A stretch of 64,000 nucleotides of DNA from the NCBI RefSeq assembly GCF_003261585.1, contig NZ_POVU01000001.1, positions 62,001-126,000 of the forward strand, given 5' to 3'. The stretch comes from Acinetobacter sp. MB5. GTDB taxonomy: Bacteria; Pseudomonadota; Gammaproteobacteria; Pseudomonadales; Moraxellaceae. Below, piece by piece: positions 19,235 to 28,505 of the stretch (within the stretch, counting starts at the first letter, position 1; the number at the start of each line of letters is the position of its first letter). The notes under the pieces are model-generated. The model saw only the letters and a list, made by a program, of their open reading frames with translations. It ran no database searches and was not told the origin of the DNA. The translations under genes and the position numbers were made by a program.

Positions 19235-19310
19235 AGTGTTGACAATTCTTATTAAAGATCTCTGAATGATGCCTATTTTTTAGCAAAAAACAAGATATTG
19301 TCAACAATAT
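19235..19310 (-). promoter_or_regulatory. prp operon promoter with two GntR-type operators
   Basis: On the minus strand, TTGACA at 19305-19300 and a -10-like TAAAAA 16 bases on form the promoter. The -35 lies inside a perfect dyad, ATATTGT and ACAATAT (19295-19301, 19304-19310). A second copy with one mismatch, AGTGT-TG-ACAATT, lies at 19235-19247, directly before the start codon. A third weak copy (ATTGTCGACA) is at 19380-19389. Confidence 0.7.
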
Positions 19311-19424
19311 AAATTATTCTCTACGACTAATGTGCTATGAACTGTCAAATTAGATTATTTTTTATACTAAAAATTCAGGATTGTCGACACGGATTAAGAA
19401 ACAACCAACACACAAGCCGAGCAT

Positions 19425-19458
19425 AAAAAAGCCCTTTGTCTGGACTAAAACAAAGGGC
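19425..19458 (-). terminator. Rho-independent terminator
   Basis: Minus strand: GCCCTTTGT, ten-base loop, ACAAAGGGC, then six T. It follows the 64-residue gene at once. Confidence 0.85.
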
Positions 19459-19478
19459 AGAAATAATTCAACAGGAGA

Positions 19479-19673
19479 TTAAAGTTTTGACCAAGTCACA
19501 TCTTCATCGGCCTTACGAATAGAAAATGAGAACTCGTCATCTGCTTTCACTAGGTAAGCATCTGTTGCTTCATGAATGACTTTTAGCAATGTCCCCTCAT
19601 GATAAAATTTTGGCTCATAGCCTTCTTTTTCATGTTTAATTGGCTGAAGGAGTTCAATTAGTATCTTATTCAT
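19479..19673 (-). CDS. Hypothetical protein, 64 residues
   Basis: Short acidic soluble protein beginning MNKILIELLQPIKHEKEGYE and ending DEDVTWSKL. I do not recognise a family. It has no signal peptide, membrane segment or cysteine pair. Support for being real: a plausible start, and a strong terminator 21 bases after the stop that serves only this transcript. It stands alone between the prp promoter region and the orphan 612-residue gene. The stretch 19674-19808 upstream is AT-rich and holds no other gene that I can see. Confidence 0.6.
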   Translation of the reverse strand: MNKILIELLQPIKHEKEGYEPKFYHEGTLLKVIHEATDAYLVKADDEFSFSIRKADEDVTWSKL

Positions 19674-19808
19674 GTTAAAAACCTACAAAAAAATCTTAAT
19701 GTCATAGTATACAAATTCAGCATTTTTTAAAATTTATTTTCGTGATTTAAAGTAATATGAAATTCATATTTTGATCACATTTTTGACTAAATATTATATT
19801 TATATATA

Positions 19809-21647
19809 TTAAATTAAAATATTTTTAGAATATGAAAGATGACCAAAAATAAATTCAACATACTGATCTCCTGCAAAAAAACCAGAGAATTCAGTAGAAT
19901 AATTTAAAGTAATCGAATCTCGCATAAGTTGTGCGTATCCACAAATAAATTGCTTACCGAGTCCAAATTTCTGATTGTTTTTTATTGTACTAATCATGTG
20001 CTGCCAAATCGAAATTTGATATGGTTGCGTATAGTCAAACTCATATAAATATGCAGTACTTACTGTCGGAACAAAACCTGAAATATACGCCACCTGATCG
20101 GCAGAAAAGCCTAACTTTTGCATGACAATATCGTGAATATGTGACTGTACCAAATTGAGCTGTGGTGGTTGGTGCAATGTCCACGCATACGTTTGCACTG
20201 TTATCGTATCAAAAGCAGGATGCATAAATTGATCAACAGGCAAATTAATCTCTTGTAAGACGTTTGGGATACTTTCGTTCATCGAAGCAAGATCAATCAA
20301 TAAACTCACTGTTGAACCTATAAAGTGAGTTTGAATTTCATTCCGAATCGCTAAACAGGCTTGTCCCAATTGATTGCTGAGCCATGCTCTAAATTCATCA
20401 TACGGTGCTCCACTTTTTTGTAATGACATATAAATCGTTCCAAGATCAGGAGCATAAAGGCCTGTCTCGGCATGAAAAGCCAAACGGGTATGATAGTCAT
20501 AGACACAAGGGTTTAAAGTATCAGAATTATGCCACCAGCAGGGTTCACCGATCTGCATATTTACAGTGCAGTCCGTATCTTGCAAAACTTGGGCAAATTC
20601 AAAAAAGACTTGTTTTAAGTAAGCAACCGCATGTTGATGTGTTGGGCTAAAGAAATTCCGTGATGGTTCATCAATCGTAGTCCCCAATGTATGGTCATGT
20701 TCACGTTGTAGCCATTCTGGAATAGCGACCGCTGCCGAGATTTCAAAACCGATTCTAAATATCGGCTCTAGCCCCGCTTTCTGCAATGCGTCGGCATAAG
20801 TACGATGCCATGACATGGCTGGTGCATTTACAACGCTTGATGGTGTCGTTAAGGGATCAACTGTATGAAATTTTTCAATTTGGCTATTCCAAACAATTTC
20901 TGGATAATGCCCACTTCCACAATCGTGATTAATTTGCCCCATATATCCTAGGGTCAATAAATTATCGACAATACGCTGTGGGTTTAAATCATAAACCTCA
21001 TCATAATCTGTCAATATGCCGATTTCGTGGATTGGAACAATTACCTCTTTCAGTTCCAGCATTGCACGTTCGCCTGAAACTTCACTATGGGTAATTTTTA
21101 AATATCCCGATTTTGGGGTGATCAATACTTTTGAATTCGAACTTTCCTCATTGTTGTTACAAATACAGGAAAAATAAATCTGATCTATCTGTGTGACTGG
21201 AAATGTCACATCTGCATTGAGCCCACTTTTAAGTGTATTCCAGTCAATATAAATATGTGCTGAGTGAAGATTTGACATATCTGCATAATTAAACAAAGCA
21301 ACTTCTGCCGTTTGTTGAATACCCTCGTCTTCATACACCACCATCAGCTTTGGACAAAACACAGGATCATTCAATTCAGGCATATTTTCAGATAACTCTA
21401 AGTCAAATTCCCAAATCAAGTTGCTGTAATCACGCTGGGTTGCATAACTCAAAAATTGATGATCTTTAACATCTTCACTGTCCCAAATAATTTCCAGCCG
21501 ATCGGTATTGGTTCGAGCAACAAATTCGACCTGAAAGCCATCCTCAATATTCGTCAGCGCAAAAGACATGTTTGGTGAGCCATCTACTCGCCAGTAGTTA
21601 CGATGAAATCTTGAAAGATCGACTGTATTGACTTGTAGGTTTGGCAT
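19809..21647 (-). CDS. Orphan 612-residue protein, possibly non-contractile tail sheath/TIM-barrel type
   Basis: A large protein without signal peptide or membrane segment. The N-terminal third looks like a beta-rich domain (LEIIWDSEDVKDHQFLSY, WEFDLELSENMPELNDP, AHIYIDWNTL); the middle and C-terminal parts have the strand-helix rhythm and W, E, H and D-rich loops of a TIM barrel (GQINHDCGSGHYPEIVW, IGEPCWWHNSD, then VQTYAWTLHQPPQ). This layout recalls phage proteins annotated as non-contractile tail sheath or glycoside-hydrolase-like tail proteins, but no other phage gene is near. It is alone beside the old end of the CRISPR array. The call rests on general resemblance only; a cryptic prophage remnant or a domesticated gene are both possible. 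Confidence 0.4.
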   Translation of the reverse strand: MPNLQVNTVDLSRFHRNYWRVDGSPNMSFALTNIEDGFQVEFVARTNTDRLEIIWDSEDVKDHQFLSYATQRDYSNLIWEFDLELSENMPELNDPVFCPKLMVVYEDEGIQQTAEVALFNYADMSNLHSAHIYIDWNTLKSGLNADVTFPVTQIDQIYFSCICNNNEESSNSKVLITPKSGYLKITHSEVSGERAMLELKEVIVPIHEIGILTDYDEVYDLNPQRIVDNLLTLGYMGQINHDCGSGHYPEIVWNSQIEKFHTVDPLTTPSSVVNAPAMSWHRTYADALQKAGLEPIFRIGFEISAAVAIPEWLQREHDHTLGTTIDEPSRNFFSPTHQHAVAYLKQVFFEFAQVLQDTDCTVNMQIGEPCWWHNSDTLNPCVYDYHTRLAFHAETGLYAPDLGTIYMSLQKSGAPYDEFRAWLSNQLGQACLAIRNEIQTHFIGSTVSLLIDLASMNESIPNVLQEINLPVDQFMHPAFDTITVQTYAWTLHQPPQLNLVQSHIHDIVMQKLGFSADQVAYISGFVPTVSTAYLYEFDYTQPYQISIWQHMISTIKNNQKFGLGKQFICGYAQLMRDSITLNYSTEFSGFFAGDQYVEFIFGHLSYSKNILI

Positions 21648-21839
21648 ATGTCTGTCCTTTTGTTATCGCACAGATTGTTTTATTGTTTTGTGGTAATGAG
21701 GAAGGCATTTAATTTTTATATTGCTCTTTTTTTAAGCTATTTCAAGTGTAGAAATATAATGAAACTTCAAAGACGCTTTTACAGTATTCATAGCTTTTGT
21801 TCCCTGTTACATAATCGTGAACATGAGTCATAACTTCTC

Positions 21840-24569
21840 TTTTTAAGCTGCCTATATGGCAGTGAACATCTTTCTTCCCACCTTTTAAAATCCCGCCCTT
21901 TTCTAAGCTGCCTATATGGCAGTGAACATTGTCGCTGACACAGGCAATTACTATTCATCTTTCTAAGCTGCCTATATGGCAGTGAACATTTGAAGCACAC
22001 CCTATTGGTCGTGATGTGCTTTTCTAAGCTGCCTACATGGCAGTGAACTACACGGAAATCATGTTGCTATCGTAAATCGTTTTCTAAGCTGCCTACATGG
22101 CAGTGAACTCGGCAATGCTTGGAGTTTCTGGGGGACAGTTTTTCTAAGCTGCCTACATGGCAGTGAACCTCGGCAGTTTGATTGGTTTCTAACGCGCTAC
22201 TTTCTAAGCTGCCTACATGGCAGTGAACCTTCATATTCACTTGGTCAATATCTTTGGCTGTTTCTAAGCTGCCTACATGGCAGTGAACACGGCAGCATTG
22301 AAATATTCAAATCTTCTTTATTTCTAAGCTGCCTACATGGCAGTGAACTCGGATGCCACTCTTAATCGTTCCTGTGTCCTTTTCTAAGCTGCCTACATGG
22401 CAGTGAACGATATTGCTGATGATGGTCAGAATGATTGGATTTTCTAAGCTGCCTACATGGCAGTGAACAGATTCCCAATAATGATTATGATCATTTGATA
22501 TTTCTAAGCTGCCTACATGGCAGTGAACAGGTTGGTGGATTGGCTTTATGTATTCCAAGATTTCTAAGCTGCCTACATGGCAGTGAACATCTTTGCTGCC
22601 ACAATAGACCATGCTTACGATTTCTAAGCTGCCTACATGGCAGTGAACAGTTTAATTTTGGCGGAGGTCATCTTTATGGTTTTCTAAGCTGCCTACATGG
22701 CAGTGAACCATTGTCAGCGCAAATAATAATGCGGTGAAGTTTTCTAAGCTGCCTACATGGCAGTGAACGCCCTGCGATGCTTACACTTACAACAGGTTCG
22801 TTTCTAAGCTGCCTACATGGCAGTGAACAAAACTAGATTTATTCGATCTTTTCTCTAAATTTTCTAAGCTGCCTACATGGCAGTGAACTTGTTCAAGGTT
22901 TAATGGATGCTGCGGCTACTTTTCTAAGCTGCCTACATGGCAGTGAACGGACTTGGGGTAATGAGTTACTTAGGTGTATTTTTCTAAGCTGCCTACATGG
23001 CAGTGAACCATCATTTGAAATTGAAAGTGTAATAGATTTTTTTCTAAGCTGCCTACATGGCAGTGAACTAGATGGAACGAAACACGTTATACATGTTGTT
23101 TTTCTAAGCTGCCTACATGGCAGTGAACCTCCCATTACCCCAAGAATTGTGCCTAAGATTTTTCTAAGCTGCCTACATGGCAGTGAACTCACCTTTACTA
23201 TTTTTGTACCATGTTCCGTATTTCTAAGCTGCCTACATGGCAGTGAACCTAAAATGATTGTCAGAAGATGTGCAGCCAGTTTTCTAAGCTGCCTACATGG
23301 CAGTGAACGCTTGTTTTTCTCATGCCTTATTTCGTGATTATTTCTAAGCTGCCTACATGGCAGTGAACCTAAATTAGCGGGCAAGGCTGGCATTTCCTTT
23401 TTTCTAAGCTGCCTACATGGCAGTGAACAGTATGAATCAGCTGCCATGTGGAACCTGTATTTTCTAAGCTGCCTACATGGCAGTGAACAAAGCTAACATC
23501 CGATACTGGGAAGATACCAATTTCTAAGCTGCCTACATGGCAGTGAACAAAGAGCGACTAAAAGAAGATAGGTACTATTCTTTCTAAGCTGCCTACATGG
23601 CAGTGAACCTTTTAAGCCATTTTCAGTTGCAGCTTGGTTTTTTCTAAGCTGCCTACATGGCAGTGAACAGTTGCAGGAGATATCGCAGGAGCAGGGCATT
23701 TTTCTAAGCTGCCTACATGGCAGTGAACGCCTGAGTTAATTCGTGCGGTTGAGGAGTCTGTTTCTAAGCTGCCTACATGGCAGTGAACATTTTTTAATAC
23801 AACTGCGTCCGCAGTAATCATTTCTAAGCTGCCTACATGGCAGTGAACTTGATGATTCATAATCGATGGCTAATTTGACATTTCTAAGCTGCCTACATGG
23901 CAGTGAACACGGCGTTATAGTCCTTGTATTTTTTTTGCTTTTTCTAAGCTGCCTACATGGCAGTGAACATAAAGGCAACTGGAAACGTCCCAATGGAAAA
24001 TTTCTAAGCTGCCTACATGGCAGTGAACGAAGTTGAATGGATGGGTTTTCAATAGCAGAATTTCTAAGCTGCCTACATGGCAGTGAACTGCTTGGGTGTT
24101 GTTAGCTTGGCTACTGGATTTTTCTAAGCTGCCTACATGGCAGTGAACAGAGAGTGCTTTCTCAAAGCTAATGATGACCTTTTTCTAAGCTGCCTACATG
24201 GCAGTGAACTTTCTTCCTCAGCAGGTAGACGGCACTGGACATTTCTAAGCTGCCTACATGGCAGTGAACCGATGGTGCTGTTTTACGTTGACTTCTCCAC
24301 ATTTCTAAGCTGCCTACATGGCAGTGAACTGTTTGTCGTTGAAGAAAACTCCGTGATTTGTTTTCTAAGCTGCCTACATGGCAGTGAACTACCTGTAAAA
24401 TTTGTCGGCAAAGATTCGTAATTTCTAAGCTGCCTACATGGCAGTGAACATTGGCTGTTTTATTTTATGGCATCACATTATTTTCTAAGCTGCCTACATG
24501 GCAGTGAACGCTTGGAAGTTTCTGAAGCTGCTGAATTGGCATTTCTAAGCTGCCTACATGGCAGTGAAC
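21840..24569 (-). CRISPR. Type I-F CRISPR array, 46 repeats and 45 spacers
   Basis: 28-base repeats every 60 bases. On the crRNA strand (minus) each begins GTTCACTGCC, has the stem CTGCC / GGCAG, and ends CTTAGAAA, the type I-F 8-base handle. Starts: 21840, 21900, 21960; then every 60 from 22021 to 24121; then every 60 from 24182 to 24542. Spacers are 32 bases, except two of 33 (21988-22020 and 24149-24181). All spacers appear different. The three repeats at the low-coordinate end have T for C in the loop, and the last also has one more change, so that is the old trailer end and new spacers enter at 24569 next to the leader. Transcription runs in the cas direction. Confidence 0.98.
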
Positions 24570-24700
24570 TATAAAATTAGCACAAAAAATAAAGCCATAA
24601 CAGTGAGTTAAACCTAAAATCTAGTAAAAGACCCAAGTTTTTACTCACCATTATAACTTATTGATTTTATTAAACTGTTAAAGAGTCAAAAAATATTGGG
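24570..24700 (-). promoter_or_regulatory. CRISPR leader
   Basis: 131 AT-rich bases between the first repeat and the cas6f stop, on the side of the unmutated repeats. This is the usual place of the I-F leader, carrying the array promoter and integration signals. Confidence 0.75.
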
Positions 24701-25318
24701 TTAAAATTCGGGTACAGATGCTTCTGAACTTAACCCATAGGTGCTAAAAACCTGAGTTTCAGATTTTTCAGCAGATTGCTTTTCAATGAACAGCTTAAAC
24801 CGCTTTTTATCATGCTCATCTGAAGTGCTTAAACTCAACATGTCAATATACGGTAAGTTGGTGGTCTTCACGACATGGCTATACCGAGCGAGTGCTTCAT
24901 CAAACCCAATATCTCCACGTTTTACTCGATGACGTGCCAAACGCTCAGCATTAGTTTTAAATTGCTTACGTCTATAAATGGTATAACCTGTGACTTTATT
25001 CTCAGGCACTTCACGTATAGAACTGACATGAACATAGTCAACCAAGCGTTCTAACCACTTACGAATATTTAACTGCTCTAAACTATTTTCAGATGTGGCA
25101 AACAAGCGAAGTTTTTTGCCCAAATTGACTTTAGATTTTTGATGATCTGTTTTTTCTTCATAAATATATTGGGGGAAAGACACACCAATATTGACCTTAT
25201 TATTTGCATCTTTAATTTCAGCTAAAGCTATATGCAATTGCTGATAGAGCTTTGACCAAATCACATAAGGAGAAATTTCAGCTTGATCAATCAAGGTAAT
25301 TTCTTGGTAATAATCCAT
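24701..25318 (-). CDS. cas6f: Type I-F CRISPR endoribonuclease Cas6f/Csy4
   Basis: A 205-residue RNase that cuts the pre-crRNA just after the repeat hairpin and stays bound to it. Seen: the N-terminal ferredoxin-like start (MDYYQEITLIDQAEISPY) and a histidine near residue 29 (YQQLHIALAEI) in the place of the catalytic His of Pseudomonas Csy4; an arginine-rich helix for the RNA stem groove (YRRKQFKTNAERLARHRVKRG); and the C-terminal FSTYGLS with Ser/Tyr residues. Last gene of the cas operon, three bases after csy3, followed by the leader. Confidence 0.95.
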   Translation of the reverse strand: MDYYQEITLIDQAEISPYVIWSKLYQQLHIALAEIKDANNKVNIGVSFPQYIYEEKTDHQKSKVNLGKKLRLFATSENSLEQLNIRKWLERLVDYVHVSSIREVPENKVTGYTIYRRKQFKTNAERLARHRVKRGDIGFDEALARYSHVVKTTNLPYIDMLSLSTSDEHDKKRFKLFIEKQSAEKSETQVFSTYGLSSEASVPEF

Positions 25319-25321
25319 TGA

Positions 25322-26335
25322 TTACTCCTTACCACTTTGACCAAATACTCCACCACGAACCAAAACAGCCATTACATAATGCTCTTGTTCAGCATTAGCT
25401 AATGATTCACCTAAAGCATACTTATCAAATAAGTTGAAAAAGTCGACTTTATCTTTAGGTGTTCTATACGCTTTTCCAAGATTAGTCACAGCACCATAGG
25501 GTTCAATTGCAATTGCCGATTTTTGCTCTGCGAAATCTGGATACCATGTATCAATTGTACGTAATGCATTCCCTACTTTTTGTGAGTGCATGGCAGCAAC
25601 ATGATTCACTTGGTAAAGAATTTTGCTCTTATCGCCTTTACCTTTATCTAATACAAGTTCTTCACTTGGATAAACTTCTTGTGCTTTACCCACAAGAGCA
25701 AATGCTTCCACTTTAATTAACAAATAAGCTGTTTCACCTTTTAAAGCTTTGGCAATTTGCTCAGCTAAAGCATTAACCTTTGTATCTGTGATATCAAAAT
25801 CATGTAGAGGATAATCAAACGCATTAAATGTCACAGACTCTTGCTCATTCACAGTTACAATCACTTCAACTTTTTCAGCACCCACACGGTTTCGCCACAA
25901 AAAACGTGCATTGGCAATATTGAGTGCATAGCGTTTAGCCAACTCTGTAAAACCATATTGCTGAATATAATTTTGAGCAACTTGCTGATAAGACTTTAAA
26001 AATATTTCATTATTACATGCCGAAGGTTGTTCAATCCCACCGAGTACTTTCAATGTAAATGAAAGCTTTAAAGTATCTTGATGTTCACCTAAAGCACATG
26101 CATCAACTTTTTGTAAATTTGCTTTCTCAACTTCTGCATTCAGCTTTAAAGGATCACTCGCAACCGCAGGTTTAAGGCGGTTTGAAATCGTTCCTCGAAC
26201 CGATTTTTCAATCAATTTTAATGCCGTTTGTTCTTCTCGATTATTCCAAGAAGTGCCATAAAAATAAGCATCCGATGGAACCAATTTCTTTTCAAAGGCA
26301 AGTACGCTTGCAACTGTTTTTTCATTCTTAGCCAT
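25322..26335 (-). CDS. csy3: Type I-F Cascade backbone protein Cas7f/Csy3
   Basis: A 337-residue subunit; six copies form the backbone along the crRNA in I-F surveillance complexes. Seen: start MAKNEKTVASVLAFEKKLVP, then SDAYFYGTSW, the RRM-like core with FLWRNRVGAEKVEV, and C-terminal WYPDFAEQKSAIAIEPYG. ATG at 26335 is chosen, with GAGGA upstream; the longer frame to 26386 overlaps the end of csy2. It sits in the conserved csy1-csy2-csy3-csy4 order. Confidence 0.95.
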   Translation of the reverse strand: MAKNEKTVASVLAFEKKLVPSDAYFYGTSWNNREEQTALKLIEKSVRGTISNRLKPAVASDPLKLNAEVEKANLQKVDACALGEHQDTLKLSFTLKVLGGIEQPSACNNEIFLKSYQQVAQNYIQQYGFTELAKRYALNIANARFLWRNRVGAEKVEVIVTVNEQESVTFNAFDYPLHDFDITDTKVNALAEQIAKALKGETAYLLIKVEAFALVGKAQEVYPSEELVLDKGKGDKSKILYQVNHVAAMHSQKVGNALRTIDTWYPDFAEQKSAIAIEPYGAVTNLGKAYRTPKDKVDFFNLFDKYALGESLANAEQEHYVMAVLVRGGVFGQSGKE

Positions 26336-26361
26336 GATGATTTTCCTCTTTATCGTATAAA

Positions 26362-27246
26362 TTAGATTGTTGTTTGATTTTGGCAAAGGTATAAATTTTT
26401 TTCTAAATCAAAATGATATTGCCATAACAGTTGATTTAGACTTTCAATTCGGTATGGCATCACAAATTCACCTAAGGTCAAAATACTTTCGGCAAAACGA
26501 TGTGGCGTATTGGCATCTCGTTGATTTTTAGCTTGTCCAAGTTCAGAAATCCCCTGAAAACCGACAGCAATTGGAACTAGCCAACCTTGGGCTTTACGTT
26601 TTGATGTCCAAGTGACTTTTTGATTTTCATCAATCTGTGAACTATGTGTCACTTTTAAATAATCTAATAAAGTATCAAGCGCATCTTGCCCTGTACACAT
26701 GCTTTCAACCATCAAATCACGGCGCTCAATGAGCACATGCCCAAGCATCAATTTATTTAAAATAGGACGAAGCTGCTGATCCTGATCTTCATCATCATCA
26801 AACTCTAAAATTTCTGGCTTTTTAAAAGACAAAACATCGCCACTGGCAAACTTCATACTGCCAATCAATTGATCAATACAACTCAGCACTTGCGCTCGCT
26901 TTTTATTACCACATTCTTCTAGTTCAATCAGCAACGAAACATCTAAATGACAACGTGCTTCTTCAATAAATGCAGGACGATTACCATCTTTATCTAAAGG
27001 GTTTGCGGTACTCACAATCGAGTGAACAAAGTCACCACGCCCCTTATAGGTCTGTAAATTAAAATCATGACAACTCACCGCAATTTTACTGAGTTCAACT
27101 TCACAACCTTGTGCATGTAACTTACGCTGCAAAGCATGCATTGCACCTAGCCAAGCTGTCATAGCAGGAAATCCAATCGAGTAAGGACTGCTCATGGCAT
27201 TGGCATTGTGAAGTTTTAAATGAGGAATTAAAAGAAAGTAACGCAT
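26362..27246 (-). CDS. csy2: Type I-F Cascade protein Cas5f/Csy2
   Basis: A 294-residue subunit that, with Csy1, caps the 5' handle of the crRNA and contacts the PAM region. The N-terminus MRYFLLIPHLKLHNANAMSS with SIGFPAMTAWLGAMHAL is typical of Csy2. AAGGAG stands eight bases before the ATG at 27246, whose A is the last base of the csy1 TGA (TGATG), so translation is coupled. A TTG at 27249 is possible in frame but not preferred. Confidence 0.94.
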   Translation of the reverse strand: MRYFLLIPHLKLHNANAMSSPYSIGFPAMTAWLGAMHALQRKLHAQGCEVELSKIAVSCHDFNLQTYKGRGDFVHSIVSTANPLDKDGNRPAFIEEARCHLDVSLLIELEECGNKKRAQVLSCIDQLIGSMKFASGDVLSFKKPEILEFDDDEDQDQQLRPILNKLMLGHVLIERRDLMVESMCTGQDALDTLLDYLKVTHSSQIDENQKVTWTSKRKAQGWLVPIAVGFQGISELGQAKNQRDANTPHRFAESILTLGEFVMPYRIESLNQLLWQYHFDLEKNLYLCQNQTTI

Positions 27247-28496
27247 CAAAAAAACTCCTTTGCCTGTTGTAGTGATTTTTCTACATGTTGTTTAACATCA
27301 AGCAACTCACTTGTTCCTAATGTATAAGCATCGCTAATGATTTTTTCATAACTCCGTAATATCCAACGAGCAATTTCTTTACTTAACTCATCACACCAGT
27401 CATTATCTGCTTCTCTTTCTTTTTGATGAATTTTATCTAACCAAATACGCTGTACTTTAGGTAAATTTGCGTAATAATCTTGATTTGACCAACCTTCAGT
27501 TGCATATTCTCTAGTTCTTAATGCCTGTAACAATATTTGATCTGTCACGAACTGAATGATGTTGTATATTGCTGTTCGAATATCAATATTATTTAAATCT
27601 AACTGCATAAACTTATGGAGTTGCATAAAACTTTCTTGATAATTTTTTCGATATAAACATTGCGCAAAAAAATCAGTTTTCGGCAATCGAATCATTCGCT
27701 TTTCTAAAATGGGTGGACAACTTGATAATAAATAAGCTCGTCCTGCATTTTGACTATTTAAAACACTGACATTTTGGGGTTGAGTACCACCATAAGCCGT
27801 TACCGTTAAATCATAAATATCAGCATAACCTTCAGCATCATGCTCATTTTTCTTACGCTTTTCTTTGGCTTGTTTGGTTTGCTCTGAAAAACGTAGAGCA
27901 TCAATTTTTTGCTTTAATTGAGTCATCAAACCAGAAGGTGTCAATATAGACAATAAATGATATTCAGCCTGTTTTATTGGAAAATAAACCTGTTTAATCA
28001 AATGATCCGTTTTATTAACATTTTCTCCATGCTTGATAACTAAAAATGCTTGCTTTAATGTTTTAAAATCAAGAGAAGCTTGCTCAATATGTTGAATCAA
28101 GTCTTGATGATCTTGTTCAAAACCATCTAAAACAGTGTATTGATCTGTCAATTGTAAAGATAGAAATTTATAAACATCCATTGCAGCGGCATTACCAAAT
28201 ACATCTAAAGGATAATCAACATTGCCACTACGTAAATACCCATCATTCGCCTGTTTTGCTCGAACAATGACACTCGATGTTCTGGCGCTCGGATGGCTAA
28301 ATTTACTTGGATGACTCACCATAGAAAGTTGTGTAACGCGCTTTGCAGCATCAGGTAGCCACTCGCTCAAATCAAATTTTTCATTCGCTTGTTGTTGCAA
28401 CTCTGCGATTGCAGTTTCATTTTCCGCCTTCTTTAATCGGTCTTTGAGCCACAGTTCTTTTCGTTCATTTAAAAAAGCGTCAATATTTTCTATCAT
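27246..28496 (-). CDS. csy1: Type I-F Cascade large subunit Cas8f/Csy1
   Basis: A 416-residue subunit that reads the CC PAM and starts R-loop formation. Seen: the charged helical N-terminus (MIENIDAFLNERKELWLKDR), then KFSHPSARTSS and the Csy1 motif SGNVDYPLDVFGNAAAMDVYKFL near residue 90 (written here with its ends only: SGNVDYPLDV...VYKFL), and later YGGTQPQNVSVLNSQNAGR, which is strongly conserved in Csy1. Nine bases after cas2-3. No frameshift seen. Confidence 0.95.
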   Translation of the reverse strand: MIENIDAFLNERKELWLKDRLKKAENETAIAELQQQANEKFDLSEWLPDAAKRVTQLSMVSHPSKFSHPSARTSSVIVRAKQANDGYLRSGNVDYPLDVFGNAAAMDVYKFLSLQLTDQYTVLDGFEQDHQDLIQHIEQASLDFKTLKQAFLVIKHGENVNKTDHLIKQVYFPIKQAEYHLLSILTPSGLMTQLKQKIDALRFSEQTKQAKEKRKKNEHDAEGYADIYDLTVTAYGGTQPQNVSVLNSQNAGRAYLLSSCPPILEKRMIRLPKTDFFAQCLYRKNYQESFMQLHKFMQLDLNNIDIRTAIYNIIQFVTDQILLQALRTREYATEGWSNQDYYANLPKVQRIWLDKIHQKEREADNDWCDELSKEIARWILRSYEKIISDAYTLGTSELLDVKQHVEKSLQQAKEFF

Positions 28497-28505
28497 TTTT
28501 TTCTC

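Noticed and set aside
22307..24421. Open frames of 80 to 184 residues with repeated HCHVGSLE, SLPCRQLR or FLSCLHGSE peptides
   Set aside because: They are translations of the 60-base CRISPR period, not genes; the period is divisible by three, so frames stay open.
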